DNA of 64,000 nt from Spirochaeta cellobiosiphila DSM 17781 (GTDB lineage Bacteria; Spirochaetota; Spirochaetia; DSM-17781): the NCBI RefSeq assembly GCF_000426705.1, contig NZ_KE384558.1:62001-126000 (forward strand), in the 5' to 3' direction. The notes beneath the pieces were generated by a model. It was not told the DNA's origin. It did not search any database and saw nothing but the letters and a program-made list of their open reading frames with translations. A program made the position numbers and the translations under genes. Below are positions 53,936 to 63,044 of this stretch, one piece after another (position 1 is the stretch's first letter; every line of letters begins with the position of its first letter).

Positions 53936-54715
53936 TTGGGTGACAAAAATTTTGATGATCTAGCTCATAAACTTGATCATAACATCTATTCCACTCCCAA
54001 AGGGGCTGTGCGATTAGAAGTGCTGTATAAAGATCTATTGTCTACTTTGCCCCATTTGCATGATAAACCTTTACGAGTCCTTGATGCTGGTGGAGGTTTA
54101 GGTCAGTTTAGCCGTCTATTAGCAAAAGAGGGGGGACATCATATATTACATATTGATATTTCTTCAGAAATGCTTAAAAAAGCTGAACAGGAAGCTGATG
54201 TCCAGGGTTTAAAGGATCTTATAACTTTTAAGAAGATCAGTATTCAGGAATTGCCCTCTATTGTGGAAGAATCTTTTGATCTTATTTTGTTTCATGGTGT
54301 TATCGAGTGGATGGAAGAACAAGAGCAAAGTTTAGAAAATCTAAAGAAAGTTCTAAAGGATGATGGCCATTTGAGCCTTCTCTTCTATAATCGTGATCGT
54401 CTTATTCTAAAAAACGGTGTAAATGCTCATTTTAAAAGGATTCATACAGGAGATTATATTGGGAAAAGGACTGGTAATGTCCTAACCCCAACTCATCCTT
54501 TGAGAGAGTCGGAAGTAAAACTATGGCTAAGTGAGTTGAAATTTGATATATTAAGCAAGGGTGGTATAAGGATATTTTACGGCCTATTCAGCAATGGTGA
54601 TGAATTTGAAGATCGCATCGATCAACTCAAAATTGTTGAATGGACTTACTGTCGTATAGAACCTTATGCTTCTATAGCCCAACATATCCATTTCGTGTGT
54701 AAAGGACAATCTTAA
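53936..54715 (+). CDS. cmoM: tRNA 5-carboxymethoxyuridine methyltransferase
   Basis: 259 residues, TTG start one base after the hisI stop, ribosome site GGAAGGG. Aligns well by eye with the E. coli CmoM/SmtA sequence I recall: GDKNFDDLAHKLDHNIYSTP, RVLDAGGGLGQFSRLLAKEG (SAM motif), FDLILFHGVIEWMEEQEQSL, LSLLFYNRDRLILKNGVNAH and YCRIEPYASIAQHIHFVCKG. CmoM methylates cmo5U at tRNA position 34 to mcmo5U, helping decode. cmoA and cmoB are not in the window. Confidence 0.88.
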   Translation: MGDKNFDDLAHKLDHNIYSTPKGAVRLEVLYKDLLSTLPHLHDKPLRVLDAGGGLGQFSRLLAKEGGHHILHIDISSEMLKKAEQEADVQGLKDLITFKKISIQELPSIVEESFDLILFHGVIEWMEEQEQSLENLKKVLKDDGHLSLLFYNRDRLILKNGVNAHFKRIHTGDYIGKRTGNVLTPTHPLRESEVKLWLSELKFDILSKGGIRIFYGLFSNGDEFEDRIDQLKIVEWTYCRIEPYASIAQHIHFVCKGQS

Positions 54716-54722
54716 ATAATAA

Positions 54723-57700
54723 ATGGCTCACTCTTTAAGTATTGATCAGCTAAGGCAACAGTTAGATAAAATTAATTCCTTACGTATTCGTAATCTTATC
54801 AAAGATAAGCGTGTATTTAATACATTCCATGAAGCCTATTTCTGGAAAGGACTAGTCTTGACAGATAAGGTTCCCCAGTGGGTTCATATAAGATGGGATG
54901 AGCACCAGTTAAATATAGACTGTGAATGTGGAAAAAAAAGTCTCTGTGGGCATGCCACTGCTCTCTTGGTTCATCAGATGGAAGAGGGACATTTGCCTAT
55001 TGTCGATCTGATAGAGACTCTCAACATCTGGTATCGCAAAGACAGAGAATTACCGTCTGAAAAGGATTTACCTGAACAATTAGATCTTTTTGGTAATTTA
55101 CTTAATCCTTCTCCAAAGGATAATTCCCAATTCCAGAAGAATACTCTCTCTAAAGATGATCCGCAGGAAGTTAATGCCCCTCAAACTTTAGACCATAGAG
55201 AAACCCGTGATATTTATTACTTTTTGAAAATAGAAATACCTGGATCTCCTCTGTTGAGAATTGAACCGCTTATGTTGAACAAAGAGTTTGATCATCTTGT
55301 TCCCTTTGATGTTTCTTATGCAGGTAAAAAAGATAAAGAGTTTCTTGGTGGCTGTCTGGATACTTTTCTTTCCTATCCAGATCATCAAGTTCCTGTAGAA
55401 GCTTTACTAGATAAAAATTTTAAATGGCCTGTTCCTCTCTATTGGGGGCATAATCAAGACATTGTTAAAATCAAAAGCTTAGATTGTCTATCAATAAGAT
55501 TTAGAGAAACAGGTAGAAATCTCCAGGGAGCCATCGAATATGAGCCTTACTTCATCATAAAAGAAGAAGATAAAGAGTTCCTATGGGAATGGAAACGAAT
55601 ATTATTTCATAAGAAAGGACTGCTCTCTTTTATCCTGACAGAATTAACCCTATATCAGGCTGATTGGCCTCAATGGATCATTCAGCTAATGCATGAATTG
55701 AATGATCATCGAAAAGGAATGGATGCTCTGGAGATAAATGCCTTGGCCAATCATTATCCCATCAATAATGACAAACGTATTGACTTGGTATTTCAAGGAG
55801 AAAAGCTTGTTGTTCAAGAGATTAAACCCAAGCTCATCCTCGCCTTGAAAGCGTTAGCACAGGGAATGGAAATCTATTATCAGTTTCAATATGGGGAGGA
55901 ATTGGTCGCCTATAGATCTGATAGAGAAAGATGGGTCAAACAAAGTGCTGGAGATTATAAAATTGTTATTCCCAGAAATGATCAGGAAGAAAACAAGTCT
56001 ATGGGTGATTTAGCCAGAATCGCCATGGACAAATTGCGATATGAAAGGGGATACTACTCAACAGTAGTCGGATCTCACGAAGGTGGTGATATCCGTTTGG
56101 ATATGGACATTGGTGATTTTTTGTTGAGCTATGGGAAATCACTTTTGGAGAACTCCATTCAAGTTAGAGTCAATGAACTACCGGTCAAGCTGGAAGCCTC
56201 CTTAAAATTCTCTGTTAAAAGTGAAGTAGACTGGTTTGAAGTCAAAGCCGGTATTGAAGAAGAGGACTTTATTCCCATTGAGCTGGATGAACAGTATGAG
56301 GCTTATCAATTAGTAAGGGCTCGGAATGAATATGTGGTATTAAGCAATACTGATTTACGACGATTAGAGTTTCTAAGAAAACAAGGTCTGAATGATCAGG
56401 GATTGATGGATGTGCCTTCTGTTAATTTTAACTTGATTGATACCATATATGATGACATTTCTAATAAAGAAGAACAGCTTCTTCAAGAACGTAGAGAGAT
56501 CTATCACAAAATACAAACCTTTGAATCTATCCCCCAGCAAGAACCTCCAAAAGGTTTAAAAGCCAGCTTAAGAAGCTACCAACAATACGGATATAATTGG
56601 CTTTTATTCCTTCATGATTATGAACTTGGGGGATGTTTAGCTGATGATATGGGTCTGGGAAAAACTATACAGTCCTTAAGTCTTCTTCAAGGATTGCGAG
56701 AACGTGGACAATTAAAAACAAGTTTGCTTATCGCTCCTGTTGTTACCATGGCTAACTGGGAATCAGAAGCTGCTAAGTTTACTCCTGATCTTCGCATCTA
56801 TGTTCATGCAGGACAAAATCGGGTTAAAGAGGACTTAGCTTGGGAAGCTTATGATCTTGTTATTGTAAGTTACCATACTGTACGTAATGACCTGGACTTG
56901 TTTTTGACTCATGAGTTTTATTATATAATGCTCGATGAGGCCCATTACATTAAAAATGCTTCCAGCCAGATCTTTAAGGCCATCCGCTCCTTGAAAAGTC
57001 GCTATCGTTTAAGTATTACAGGAACTCCCATTGAAAATAATACATTAGAGTTATGGTCGCAAATGAGCTTCTTGAATCCTGGTTTATTAGGATCCCGTAG
57101 TGATTTTACCACTACCTATTCTAACCCTATAGAACGATATCAGGATGAGGAAGCTGCAGAAGCGTTACGTAAAACAGTCTTTCCTTTTATCCTAAGACGA
57201 AAAAAAGAGGATGTATTAGATGATCTTCCTCCCAAAGAAGTGATGGTTCATTACTCACAAATGTCAGAACGCCAAGAGGAATTGTATAATCAATACAAGG
57301 AATATTATAAACAACGACTACTGGGATTAATTGAAGAACAGGGGGTTCAAAAATCCCAAATGGAAATCTTTAAATCCCTTTTAAGACTACGTCAGATTGC
57401 CATTGATCCTGCTTTGGTCGATCCTAATTGGTCTCATTTGCCTTCGGCTAAGATGGAATCCTTGCATACCATTCTGGATGAAGTTCAGGAAGAAAACCAC
57501 AAGATTCTTATATTCAGCCAGTTCATAACGGCTCTTGATATTATTAAGGATTACTGTAAGCAACAGGGGTGGGATTATAGTTATTTGACTGGAAAAACAC
57601 ATGATCGAACCAAGGAAATCAAAAACTTTCAGGAAAATGACAATGTTAAAATCTTTCTATTGAGTCTAAAGGCTGGTGGTGTAGGAATAAACTTAACTGC

Positions 57701-57950
57701 TGCAGATTATGTTGTCATTCTTGATCCCTGGTGGAATCCTGCTGCGGAACGACAGGCCATTGACAGGGCCCATAGAATGGGACAGACAAAAAAAGTTCTG
57801 TCTTATAAGATGATTGTCAAAAACACAATAGAAGAAAAGATACTTCATCTTCAAGAAAAGAAAAATGCCCTTGTTGAAGAAATTATATCAGAAGAGGAGA
57901 GCCTCTTTAAACAACTTAACCGGGACGATATATTAGGATTGTTTGATTAA
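54723..57950 (+). CDS. SWIM zinc finger / SNF2 family helicase
   Basis: 1075 residues. N-terminal SWIM-type zinc site CECGKKSLCGHA (near residues 62-75). A long middle (about 120-600) matches the bacterial SNF2-associated region. The helicase part has ADDMGLGKTIQSLSL (Lys647), DEAHYIKNASSQ, RLSITGTPIENNTLELWSQM, IFSQFITALDII and the C-terminal signature SLKAGGVGINLTAADYVVIL and DPWWNPAAERQAIDRAHRMG. Bacterial members are linked to RNA polymerase recycling, DNA repair or defence; none is proven here. No ribosome site before the ATG; starts 8 bases after cmoM. Confidence 0.92.
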   Translation: MAHSLSIDQLRQQLDKINSLRIRNLIKDKRVFNTFHEAYFWKGLVLTDKVPQWVHIRWDEHQLNIDCECGKKSLCGHATALLVHQMEEGHLPIVDLIETLNIWYRKDRELPSEKDLPEQLDLFGNLLNPSPKDNSQFQKNTLSKDDPQEVNAPQTLDHRETRDIYYFLKIEIPGSPLLRIEPLMLNKEFDHLVPFDVSYAGKKDKEFLGGCLDTFLSYPDHQVPVEALLDKNFKWPVPLYWGHNQDIVKIKSLDCLSIRFRETGRNLQGAIEYEPYFIIKEEDKEFLWEWKRILFHKKGLLSFILTELTLYQADWPQWIIQLMHELNDHRKGMDALEINALANHYPINNDKRIDLVFQGEKLVVQEIKPKLILALKALAQGMEIYYQFQYGEELVAYRSDRERWVKQSAGDYKIVIPRNDQEENKSMGDLARIAMDKLRYERGYYSTVVGSHEGGDIRLDMDIGDFLLSYGKSLLENSIQVRVNELPVKLEASLKFSVKSEVDWFEVKAGIEEEDFIPIELDEQYEAYQLVRARNEYVVLSNTDLRRLEFLRKQGLNDQGLMDVPSVNFNLIDTIYDDISNKEEQLLQERREIYHKIQTFESIPQQEPPKGLKASLRSYQQYGYNWLLFLHDYELGGCLADDMGLGKTIQSLSLLQGLRERGQLKTSLLIAPVVTMANWESEAAKFTPDLRIYVHAGQNRVKEDLAWEAYDLVIVSYHTVRNDLDLFLTHEFYYIMLDEAHYIKNASSQIFKAIRSLKSRYRLSITGTPIENNTLELWSQMSFLNPGLLGSRSDFTTTYSNPIERYQDEEAAEALRKTVFPFILRRKKEDVLDDLPPKEVMVHYSQMSERQEELYNQYKEYYKQRLLGLIEEQGVQKSQMEIFKSLLRLRQIAIDPALVDPNWSHLPSAKMESLHTILDEVQEENHKILIFSQFITALDIIKDYCKQQGWDYSYLTGKTHDRTKEIKNFQENDNVKIFLLSLKAGGVGINLTAADYVVILDPWWNPAAERQAIDRAHRMGQTKKVLSYKMIVKNTIEEKILHLQEKKNALVEEIISEEESLFKQLNRDDILGLFD

Positions 57951-57972
57951 AATATATAGAGAGGAATACCTT

Positions 57973-58497
57973 ATGAACACAAAACAAGTAGAGTTTTATT
58001 CTCCCTTCGCCCATATTCCAGGTCGATACGAATGGTGCCGCATTCATAGTCCCAGTCATGGAAGCTTTGACACTTTTATCTACATTCATACTACGACAGA
58101 TCAACCTGTGACGGTCTATGTTAATGATTTGAAAGGCCAGTCTTTTATGAGGGATCGCTTTCCTGAAAGTGACTGTGTTCTGGTAAAGCCTGAGGATCTT
58201 GTTATCATGACTTCTTCTGAAGGCAAATACCTATGGGGTAAACTAATAAGCGACAAAGGTCCTGTAAAAAAAGCGATGATGAACTTTACTATAGATCTTG
58301 ATAGTCCTGTCGTTGAACAGGACTATGGTAGTGAAGCATTCATGGTATGGGGAAGCCAGTGGACTTGTACAGGAATCGACATGGAACAACAAGCCCATGT
58401 TCTTGGCTGGGTTGAAGAGGAAAAAGGCCTCATCTCACTGGACTGTGAAGGCATCCTTACTGCCGGTAGTCAGGGCCTCATTCAAAAGAAGGGATAG
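57973..58497 (+). CDS. Unknown protein, about 174 residues
   Basis: Start ATG 57973, chosen for GAGGA at 57961-57965; the frame extends to 57943, overlapping the helicase. No signal peptide or membrane helix. Predicted mixed beta: FYSPFAHIPGRYEWCRIHSP, TFIYIHTTTDQPVTVYVNDL, EGKYLWGKLISDKGPVKKAM and a Trp-rich stretch WGSQWTCTGIDMEQQAHVLG. No family recognised. It follows the SNF2 helicase by 22 bases and may share its transcript. Convergent with the next gene, 3 bases apart. Confidence 0.7.
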   Translation: MNTKQVEFYSPFAHIPGRYEWCRIHSPSHGSFDTFIYIHTTTDQPVTVYVNDLKGQSFMRDRFPESDCVLVKPEDLVIMTSSEGKYLWGKLISDKGPVKKAMMNFTIDLDSPVVEQDYGSEAFMVWGSQWTCTGIDMEQQAHVLGWVEEEKGLISLDCEGILTAGSQGLIQKKG

Positions 58498-58500
58498 AAT

Positions 58501-59013
58501 TTATAGTACATCCCTTCGTACTTCCCGGGGATAAAAAGCTATAAAGGCTTGATAATAAGCCTTTGCTACATTATGTGAGGCAGATTTTTCAAGTAGGTAA
58601 TATTTTCCTTTAATTTTAAAACCAAAGGACTGTCTCTTCCTGGGAAAAAGACTTCGTTGATTAGACAATTCATCTGAGAAGACTTTTTTAAAGATGACCG
58701 CTTCTAGATCATCAAAAGAGTGAGTTTTTATAATCGGACGGGGCCATATCCCCCTTTCTATGGAGATGGTTTCCTTGTCTTTGTTAAATACATAACGATC
58801 CTGGTACAGGCTTCCTATGACACTTAATCCAATCCATAGAAGTAAGCTTATCTTCCCTGCCCAAGTCAAATTAAGGAATTGCTCCCAGGAAAAGGTAAAG
58901 ACCAACATTCCTGATAGGCTAAATAAAATAAAGATAAGAGCACTCCTAATGGAGTGCTTCATCTTGAATATCAATTGTTTTTCATCTTTGCTTAATGCAG
59001 CAGAATAAAACAC
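58501..59013 (-). CDS. Small membrane protein with PH-like cytoplasmic domain
   Basis: 170 residues, GTG 59013 overlapping the oppF stop by one base (TAGTG). Two hydrophobic helices (about 24-44 and 52-70) followed by a beta-rich soluble part, RYVFNKDKETISIERGIWP, HSFDDLEAVIFKKVF and QSFGFKIKGKYYLLEKSASH, which looks like a bacterial PH domain. No function known. It is last in the opp operon. Confidence 0.72.
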   Translation of the reverse strand: MFYSAALSKDEKQLIFKMKHSIRSALIFILFSLSGMLVFTFSWEQFLNLTWAGKISLLLWIGLSVIGSLYQDRYVFNKDKETISIERGIWPRPIIKTHSFDDLEAVIFKKVFSDELSNQRSLFPRKRQSFGFKIKGKYYLLEKSASHNVAKAYYQAFIAFYPREVRRDVL

Positions 59014-60128
59014 TACTCTTTACTTCCCTTGTCTTCAGCATACAACCAGCAGTTCACCGTATGTCCGGGAGTCACTTGGATAGTAGGCGGAGCTTTCTTC
59101 TTACAGATTTCCATACACTGGGAACAACGGGGATGAAAGTGGCAACCTGAGGGAGGGGCTACAGGAGAGGGTACATCCCCTTCCAGAATAATACGTTGAC
59201 TTTTACGTTCTGGATCAGGAACGGGAACCGCGGATATTAACGCCTGAGTATAAGGGTGTAGCTTGTTGTTATAAAGCTCATTACGAGGAGCTTTTTCAAC
59301 AATCTTTCCTAAATACATGACCGCTACTTCATCACAAAAATATTCAACCACCGATAGGTCATGGGCTATAAACAAATAGGTTAGGTCAAAATCCGATTGT
59401 AGTTTTTCTAATAGTTCCAATATTTGTACCTGAATGGATACATCCAGGGCTGAGACAGGTTCATCCAGAACGATGAGTTTGGGATTGAGTGATAAGGCTC
59501 TTGCTATACCAATCCGTTGTCGTTGACCACCGGAAAATTCATGGGGATATCTATTAATATAAGAAGGATCAATACCTGATTTTGCCATCAGGTCCTGGAT
59601 ACGTTCTTTTCTTTCTGCTTTAGTTGAATACAGTTTGTGAATGTCCAGACCTTCTCCAATGATGTCACCTACAGGTATACGAGGATTCAAGGAACCATAA
59701 GGATCCTGGAATACCATTTGAAATTCTCTTCGCTTTTGATTCAACTTAGCCTTGGAAAAAGAAAACAAATCATATTGCTTTCTTAAAGCTTTTAGTTCTG
59801 CCACTTTCGCAAGAATTTGGGGATCTTTCTTTTGTCCCTTGGCTAATGCTTCTTGTACTTCCTGTTTGAGGCTGAGTACCTTCTCCACTATATCATGGGG
59901 GGTGTCAAAGAATAACTCTCCCTCTGTAGGTTGATAGAGGGCTGTAAGGGTCCGACCAGCCGTGGTTTTACCGCAACCAGATTCTCCCACCAATCCTAGA
60001 GTCTTTCCCTTTGGAATATTAAGACTGATACCATCAACAGCTTTAACATGTCCAATAGTACGTTTGAACACACCTGCTTTGATGGGGAAGTATTTTTTGA
60101 GGTCATGAACCTCTACTAAATTATCCAA
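59013..60128 (-). CDS. oppF: Oligopeptide ABC transporter ATPase F, with internal insert
   Basis: 371 residues, longer than the usual 320-330. TTG start directly after the oppD stop, with GGGAGG 8 bases before. Walker [18 protein letters not shown] (47-63), Q-loop [13 protein letters not shown] (near 141), signature [20 protein letters not shown], Walker [16 protein letters not shown]. Residues about 75-130, between Walker A and the Q-loop, are an extra charged helical insert ([33 protein letters not shown]). The C-terminal oligopeptide domain has [16 protein letters not shown], a cysteine cluster typical of the group. Confidence 0.93.
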   Translation of the reverse strand: MDNLVEVHDLKKYFPIKAGVFKRTIGHVKAVDGISLNIPKGKTLGLVGESGCGKTTAGRTLTALYQPTEGELFFDTPHDIVEKVLSLKQEVQEALAKGQKKDPQILAKVAELKALRKQYDLFSFSKAKLNQKRREFQMVFQDPYGSLNPRIPVGDIIGEGLDIHKLYSTKAERKERIQDLMAKSGIDPSYINRYPHEFSGGQRQRIGIARALSLNPKLIVLDEPVSALDVSIQVQILELLEKLQSDFDLTYLFIAHDLSVVEYFCDEVAVMYLGKIVEKAPRNELYNNKLHPYTQALISAVPVPDPERKSQRIILEGDVPSPVAPPSGCHFHPRCSQCMEICKKKAPPTIQVTPGHTVNCWLYAEDKGSKE

Positions 60129-61121
60129 TTATTGTTCCTCCCTTGTGTAGAGATGGCAGCGCACATAGTGATCCTCTGTAATCTGTGTTTTATCAGGCAT
60201 GCTTTGATCACAAAGCTCAAAAGCATGAGGACAGCGATTAAGGAAAGGGCAACCTTTAGGTAGATTGATTAAGCTTGGAACGCTACCTTTAATGGATTCC
60301 AATTTTTTATCGGGATCACCCAATACAGGTATCGATTTGAGCAAACCTTGTGTATAAGGGTGTTTGGCATTCTTGAATAGTTCATTTACTTGAGCCTGTT
60401 CAACAACACGCCCTGCATACATGACAATAACCCTGTCTGCGTTTTCTGCAATCACAGCCAAGTCATGGGTAATCAAGAGAACTGCTGAATGAAACTCTCT
60501 GCCTAGTTTTTGTATCAAGTCCATAATCTGAGCCTGAATAGTTACATCCAGAGCTGTTGTTGGTTCATCTGCAATCAGCAAGGAGGGATCATTAATGAGA
60601 GCCATAGCAATGATGATACGTTGACGCATTCCCCCGGACATTTCATGGGGAAAGGAGTCAGCCCTTTTTTCTGCTTCAGGAATTCCTACAAGCTTCATCA
60701 TTTCGACAGCTTTAGCCCATCGCTCTTTTTTGTTTAGATTTGTATGAACTTCAAGAACTTCTGATATTTGTGTTCCTATTTTAGCTACTGGATTAAGAGC
60801 TGTCATAGGTTCCTGAAAAATCATGGAAAAGTCTTTTCCACGCATTTTTTGCATAGACTTTTCAGGCAGTTGAAGGAGGTCTTTTCCTTTATACAGGATC
60901 TGACCTGACTCGATCTGTCCGGGAGGGCAGGGGAGTAACCCCATTATAGATAGACTCGTTACGGATTTTCCACAACCAGATTCTCCTACAAGTCCCAGGA
61001 TCTCATCTTCTCGAATATCAAATGAGACTCCATTGACTGCATGTACTTTACCTTCTTCTGTATTGAAGGAGGTTACTAGATCTTTGACTTCAACAATAAC
61101 GTTTTTTGTATTTGTAGACAT
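60129..61121 (-). CDS. oppD: Oligopeptide ABC transporter ATPase D
   Basis: 330 residues, start ATG after GAAGGGGG. Walker [22 protein letters not shown]-loop MIFQEPMTALNPV, signature HEMSGGMRQRIIIAMALIND, Walker B LLIADEPTTALDVT and switch LLITHDLAVIAE complete. C-terminal cysteines CPFLNRCPHAFELC mark the Opp/Dpp group. Pairs with OppF to power the OppBC channel. Gap of zero to oppF. Confidence 0.95.
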   Translation of the reverse strand: MSTNTKNVIVEVKDLVTSFNTEEGKVHAVNGVSFDIREDEILGLVGESGCGKSVTSLSIMGLLPCPPGQIESGQILYKGKDLLQLPEKSMQKMRGKDFSMIFQEPMTALNPVAKIGTQISEVLEVHTNLNKKERWAKAVEMMKLVGIPEAEKRADSFPHEMSGGMRQRIIIAMALINDPSLLIADEPTTALDVTIQAQIMDLIQKLGREFHSAVLLITHDLAVIAENADRVIVMYAGRVVEQAQVNELFKNAKHPYTQGLLKSIPVLGDPDKKLESIKGSVPSLINLPKGCPFLNRCPHAFELCDQSMPDKTQITEDHYVRCHLYTREEQ

Positions 61122-61132
61122 ATATCCCCCTT

Positions 61133-62029
61133 CTAATTCACATTCTTGAGTTTTGGATCCAAGGCATCCCTTACAGCATCACCAAAAATGTTGAGGCACA
61201 CAAGGAAGATAAACATAAAACCAGTAGCCGCAATCATGTTCTGCCAATTACCACTCATTAATTCCAGTTTGGCGTCATCCAGCATTGTCCCCCAGGTAGG
61301 AACACCGATAATGGACAACCCAATGTAAGCCAGGAATACTTCTGACTTGATAACACTTACAAAGTTAAGAACAAACTTAACAATGACAAAATGGAAGATA
61401 TTGGGAACAATATGGCGGAAGATGATTCGTGCATCACTAGCTCCCAGGTTCTTTGCTGCCAGGACATATTCAAATTCCTTGGATTGCATAAAAGAGCCCC
61501 GAATAATACGAGCTAATCCTACCCAGCCTGTGATCGCAAAGGCAAAGGCGATCGTAAAAAAGCTACGACCAACCACTTGTATCAAACTAAGAATAATCAA
61601 CATTTCCGGTATAGCAATGACAACACTCATAATATAGGTAGCAATGTCATCAATATAACCACTGTAATAACCAGCTATAGCTCCAATGACAATAGCAATA
61701 GGAATCATAATAAGACCAGAAAGAAATCCCAAGAAAAGAGAAATCTTCGTTCCCATAACAGCTCTGGCCATAACGTCTCTACCAAAGTTATCCGTTCCCA
61801 GAGGATGACTCCAGTTGGTGAAGGGCATTACATAACGATTGTCATAATTATTTTGTGTGGCAATATTATGTATGCCAAATAGGTTCAATTGAGAGGCAAT
61901 GGCCATGAGGATATAGAATACCACAACAGCAAAAGCCGCCATGGCTAATTTATTTCTTCCCAAACGTTTCATAGACAAGGCAAGGGGACTTTTTCCTTCT
62001 TTCAAAGGGGGTGTTTGTGTTTGTTCCAT
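61133..62029 (-). CDS. oppC: Oligopeptide ABC transporter permease C
   Basis: 298 residues, start after AAGGAGG. N-terminal cytoplasmic tail, then TM1 (about 28-50), the family periplasmic segment WSHPLGTDNFGRDVMARAVM and five more helices. EAA loop reads FEYVLAAKNLGASDARIIFR. Lies 11 bases upstream of oppD. Confidence 0.95.
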   Translation of the reverse strand: MEQTQTPPLKEGKSPLALSMKRLGRNKLAMAAFAVVVFYILMAIASQLNLFGIHNIATQNNYDNRYVMPFTNWSHPLGTDNFGRDVMARAVMGTKISLFLGFLSGLIMIPIAIVIGAIAGYYSGYIDDIATYIMSVVIAIPEMLIILSLIQVVGRSFFTIAFAFAITGWVGLARIIRGSFMQSKEFEYVLAAKNLGASDARIIFRHIVPNIFHFVIVKFVLNFVSVIKSEVFLAYIGLSIIGVPTWGTMLDDAKLELMSGNWQNMIAATGFMFIFLVCLNIFGDAVRDALDPKLKNVN

Positions 62030-62039
62030 AATAACCTCC

Positions 62040-62981
62040 TTAACTCAATCTAATTCGTGGATCGACTAGGGCATACAGAACGTCTGTAACCAAGGAAAAA
62101 ACCACAAAGAATAGGGTATAAACAAGCACAATAGCTTTAAGAACGGGCAGGTCATAATTAAAAATGGAATCAACCATGAGGCTACCGATTCCTGGAATGC
62201 TGAAGAATCGCTCCAACATAATCGAACCTGTTAAGAGAAAGGGTATTTGAATGACCACATAGGAAAGGATAGGAATCATGGCATTCATTAAAACATGGCG
62301 AAACATGATCTGAGTTTCACTCATCCCTTTTGCTTTTGAAGTCCGGACATAATCCTTATTGATCTCTTCCAGAAGGGCTGTTCTGAAGAACCTGATATCA
62401 TAACCGATTGATACAGTTACCCACAGAATCCAGGGAAGAATAAGGTATTGGATAGCTCCGAATCCCTTTTGCCACCCTGATATAGGAAAGAGATTCAATT
62501 TATAGGCTAATATATATTGTCCCAGCATAATTAATACCAGCATAGGAACAGACATTCCCAATACCGATAGAATTGTCAAAAATTTATCAAGAGTCCTTCC
62601 TCTGAAGAAAGCACAAAGTCCAGCTAATATCAGGGAAATAGCAATTTCCATTATAAAAGCAGGAAAAGTTAGAATCGCAGAAACGGGAACCATTCTTTTT
62701 ATCAAACGGTCAACGGGAAGTTTACGAGATTGGGAACGCCCAAAGTCAAAGGTTACCATTTGCTTGACGTATTCAAAGTATTGAACAATAAGGGGTCTAT
62801 CTAAACCATATTGATGTTTGTATCGTTCAATTTGCTCAAATGTTCTGGCCTTTTGGGGAAGTAGATTATAAAGGTATTTGTCCTGACCTCCCACAACATT
62901 GAAGATAAGAAAGAAAATTAACGCCGCCCCTAATAGAATGGGGACAAAATATAAAAGGCGTCGAATCATATAATTAATCAT
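62040..62981 (-). CDS. oppB: Oligopeptide ABC transporter permease B
   Basis: 313 residues, ATG 62981 after AGGTGA. Six helices; N-terminal MIRRLLYFVPILLGAALIFF, then RYKHQYGLDRPLIVQYFEYV and FDFGRSQSRKLPV. EAA loop is NKDYVRTSKAKGMSETQIMF and the end reads YALVDPRIRLS, classic OppB/DppB. Ten bases before oppC. Confidence 0.95.
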   Translation of the reverse strand: MINYMIRRLLYFVPILLGAALIFFLIFNVVGGQDKYLYNLLPQKARTFEQIERYKHQYGLDRPLIVQYFEYVKQMVTFDFGRSQSRKLPVDRLIKRMVPVSAILTFPAFIMEIAISLILAGLCAFFRGRTLDKFLTILSVLGMSVPMLVLIMLGQYILAYKLNLFPISGWQKGFGAIQYLILPWILWVTVSIGYDIRFFRTALLEEINKDYVRTSKAKGMSETQIMFRHVLMNAMIPILSYVVIQIPFLLTGSIMLERFFSIPGIGSLMVDSIFNYDLPVLKAIVLVYTLFFVVFSLVTDVLYALVDPRIRLS

Positions 62982-63000
62982 GTAGTCACCTAATTCAATA

Positions 63001-63033
63001 TAAAGACAGGAAGTATCATCCTTCCTGTCTTTA
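63001..63033 (-). terminator. Intercistronic hairpin between oppA and oppB
   Basis: A 13-bp stem: AAAGACAGGAAG and CTTCCTGTCTTT plus one more pair (63001-63013 with 63021-63033), 7-base loop. No T-run follows on the minus strand. Lies 12 bases after the oppA stop, so it probably protects or partly terminates the oppA message. Confidence 0.62.
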
Positions 63034-63044
63034 ATATAAGAGTA

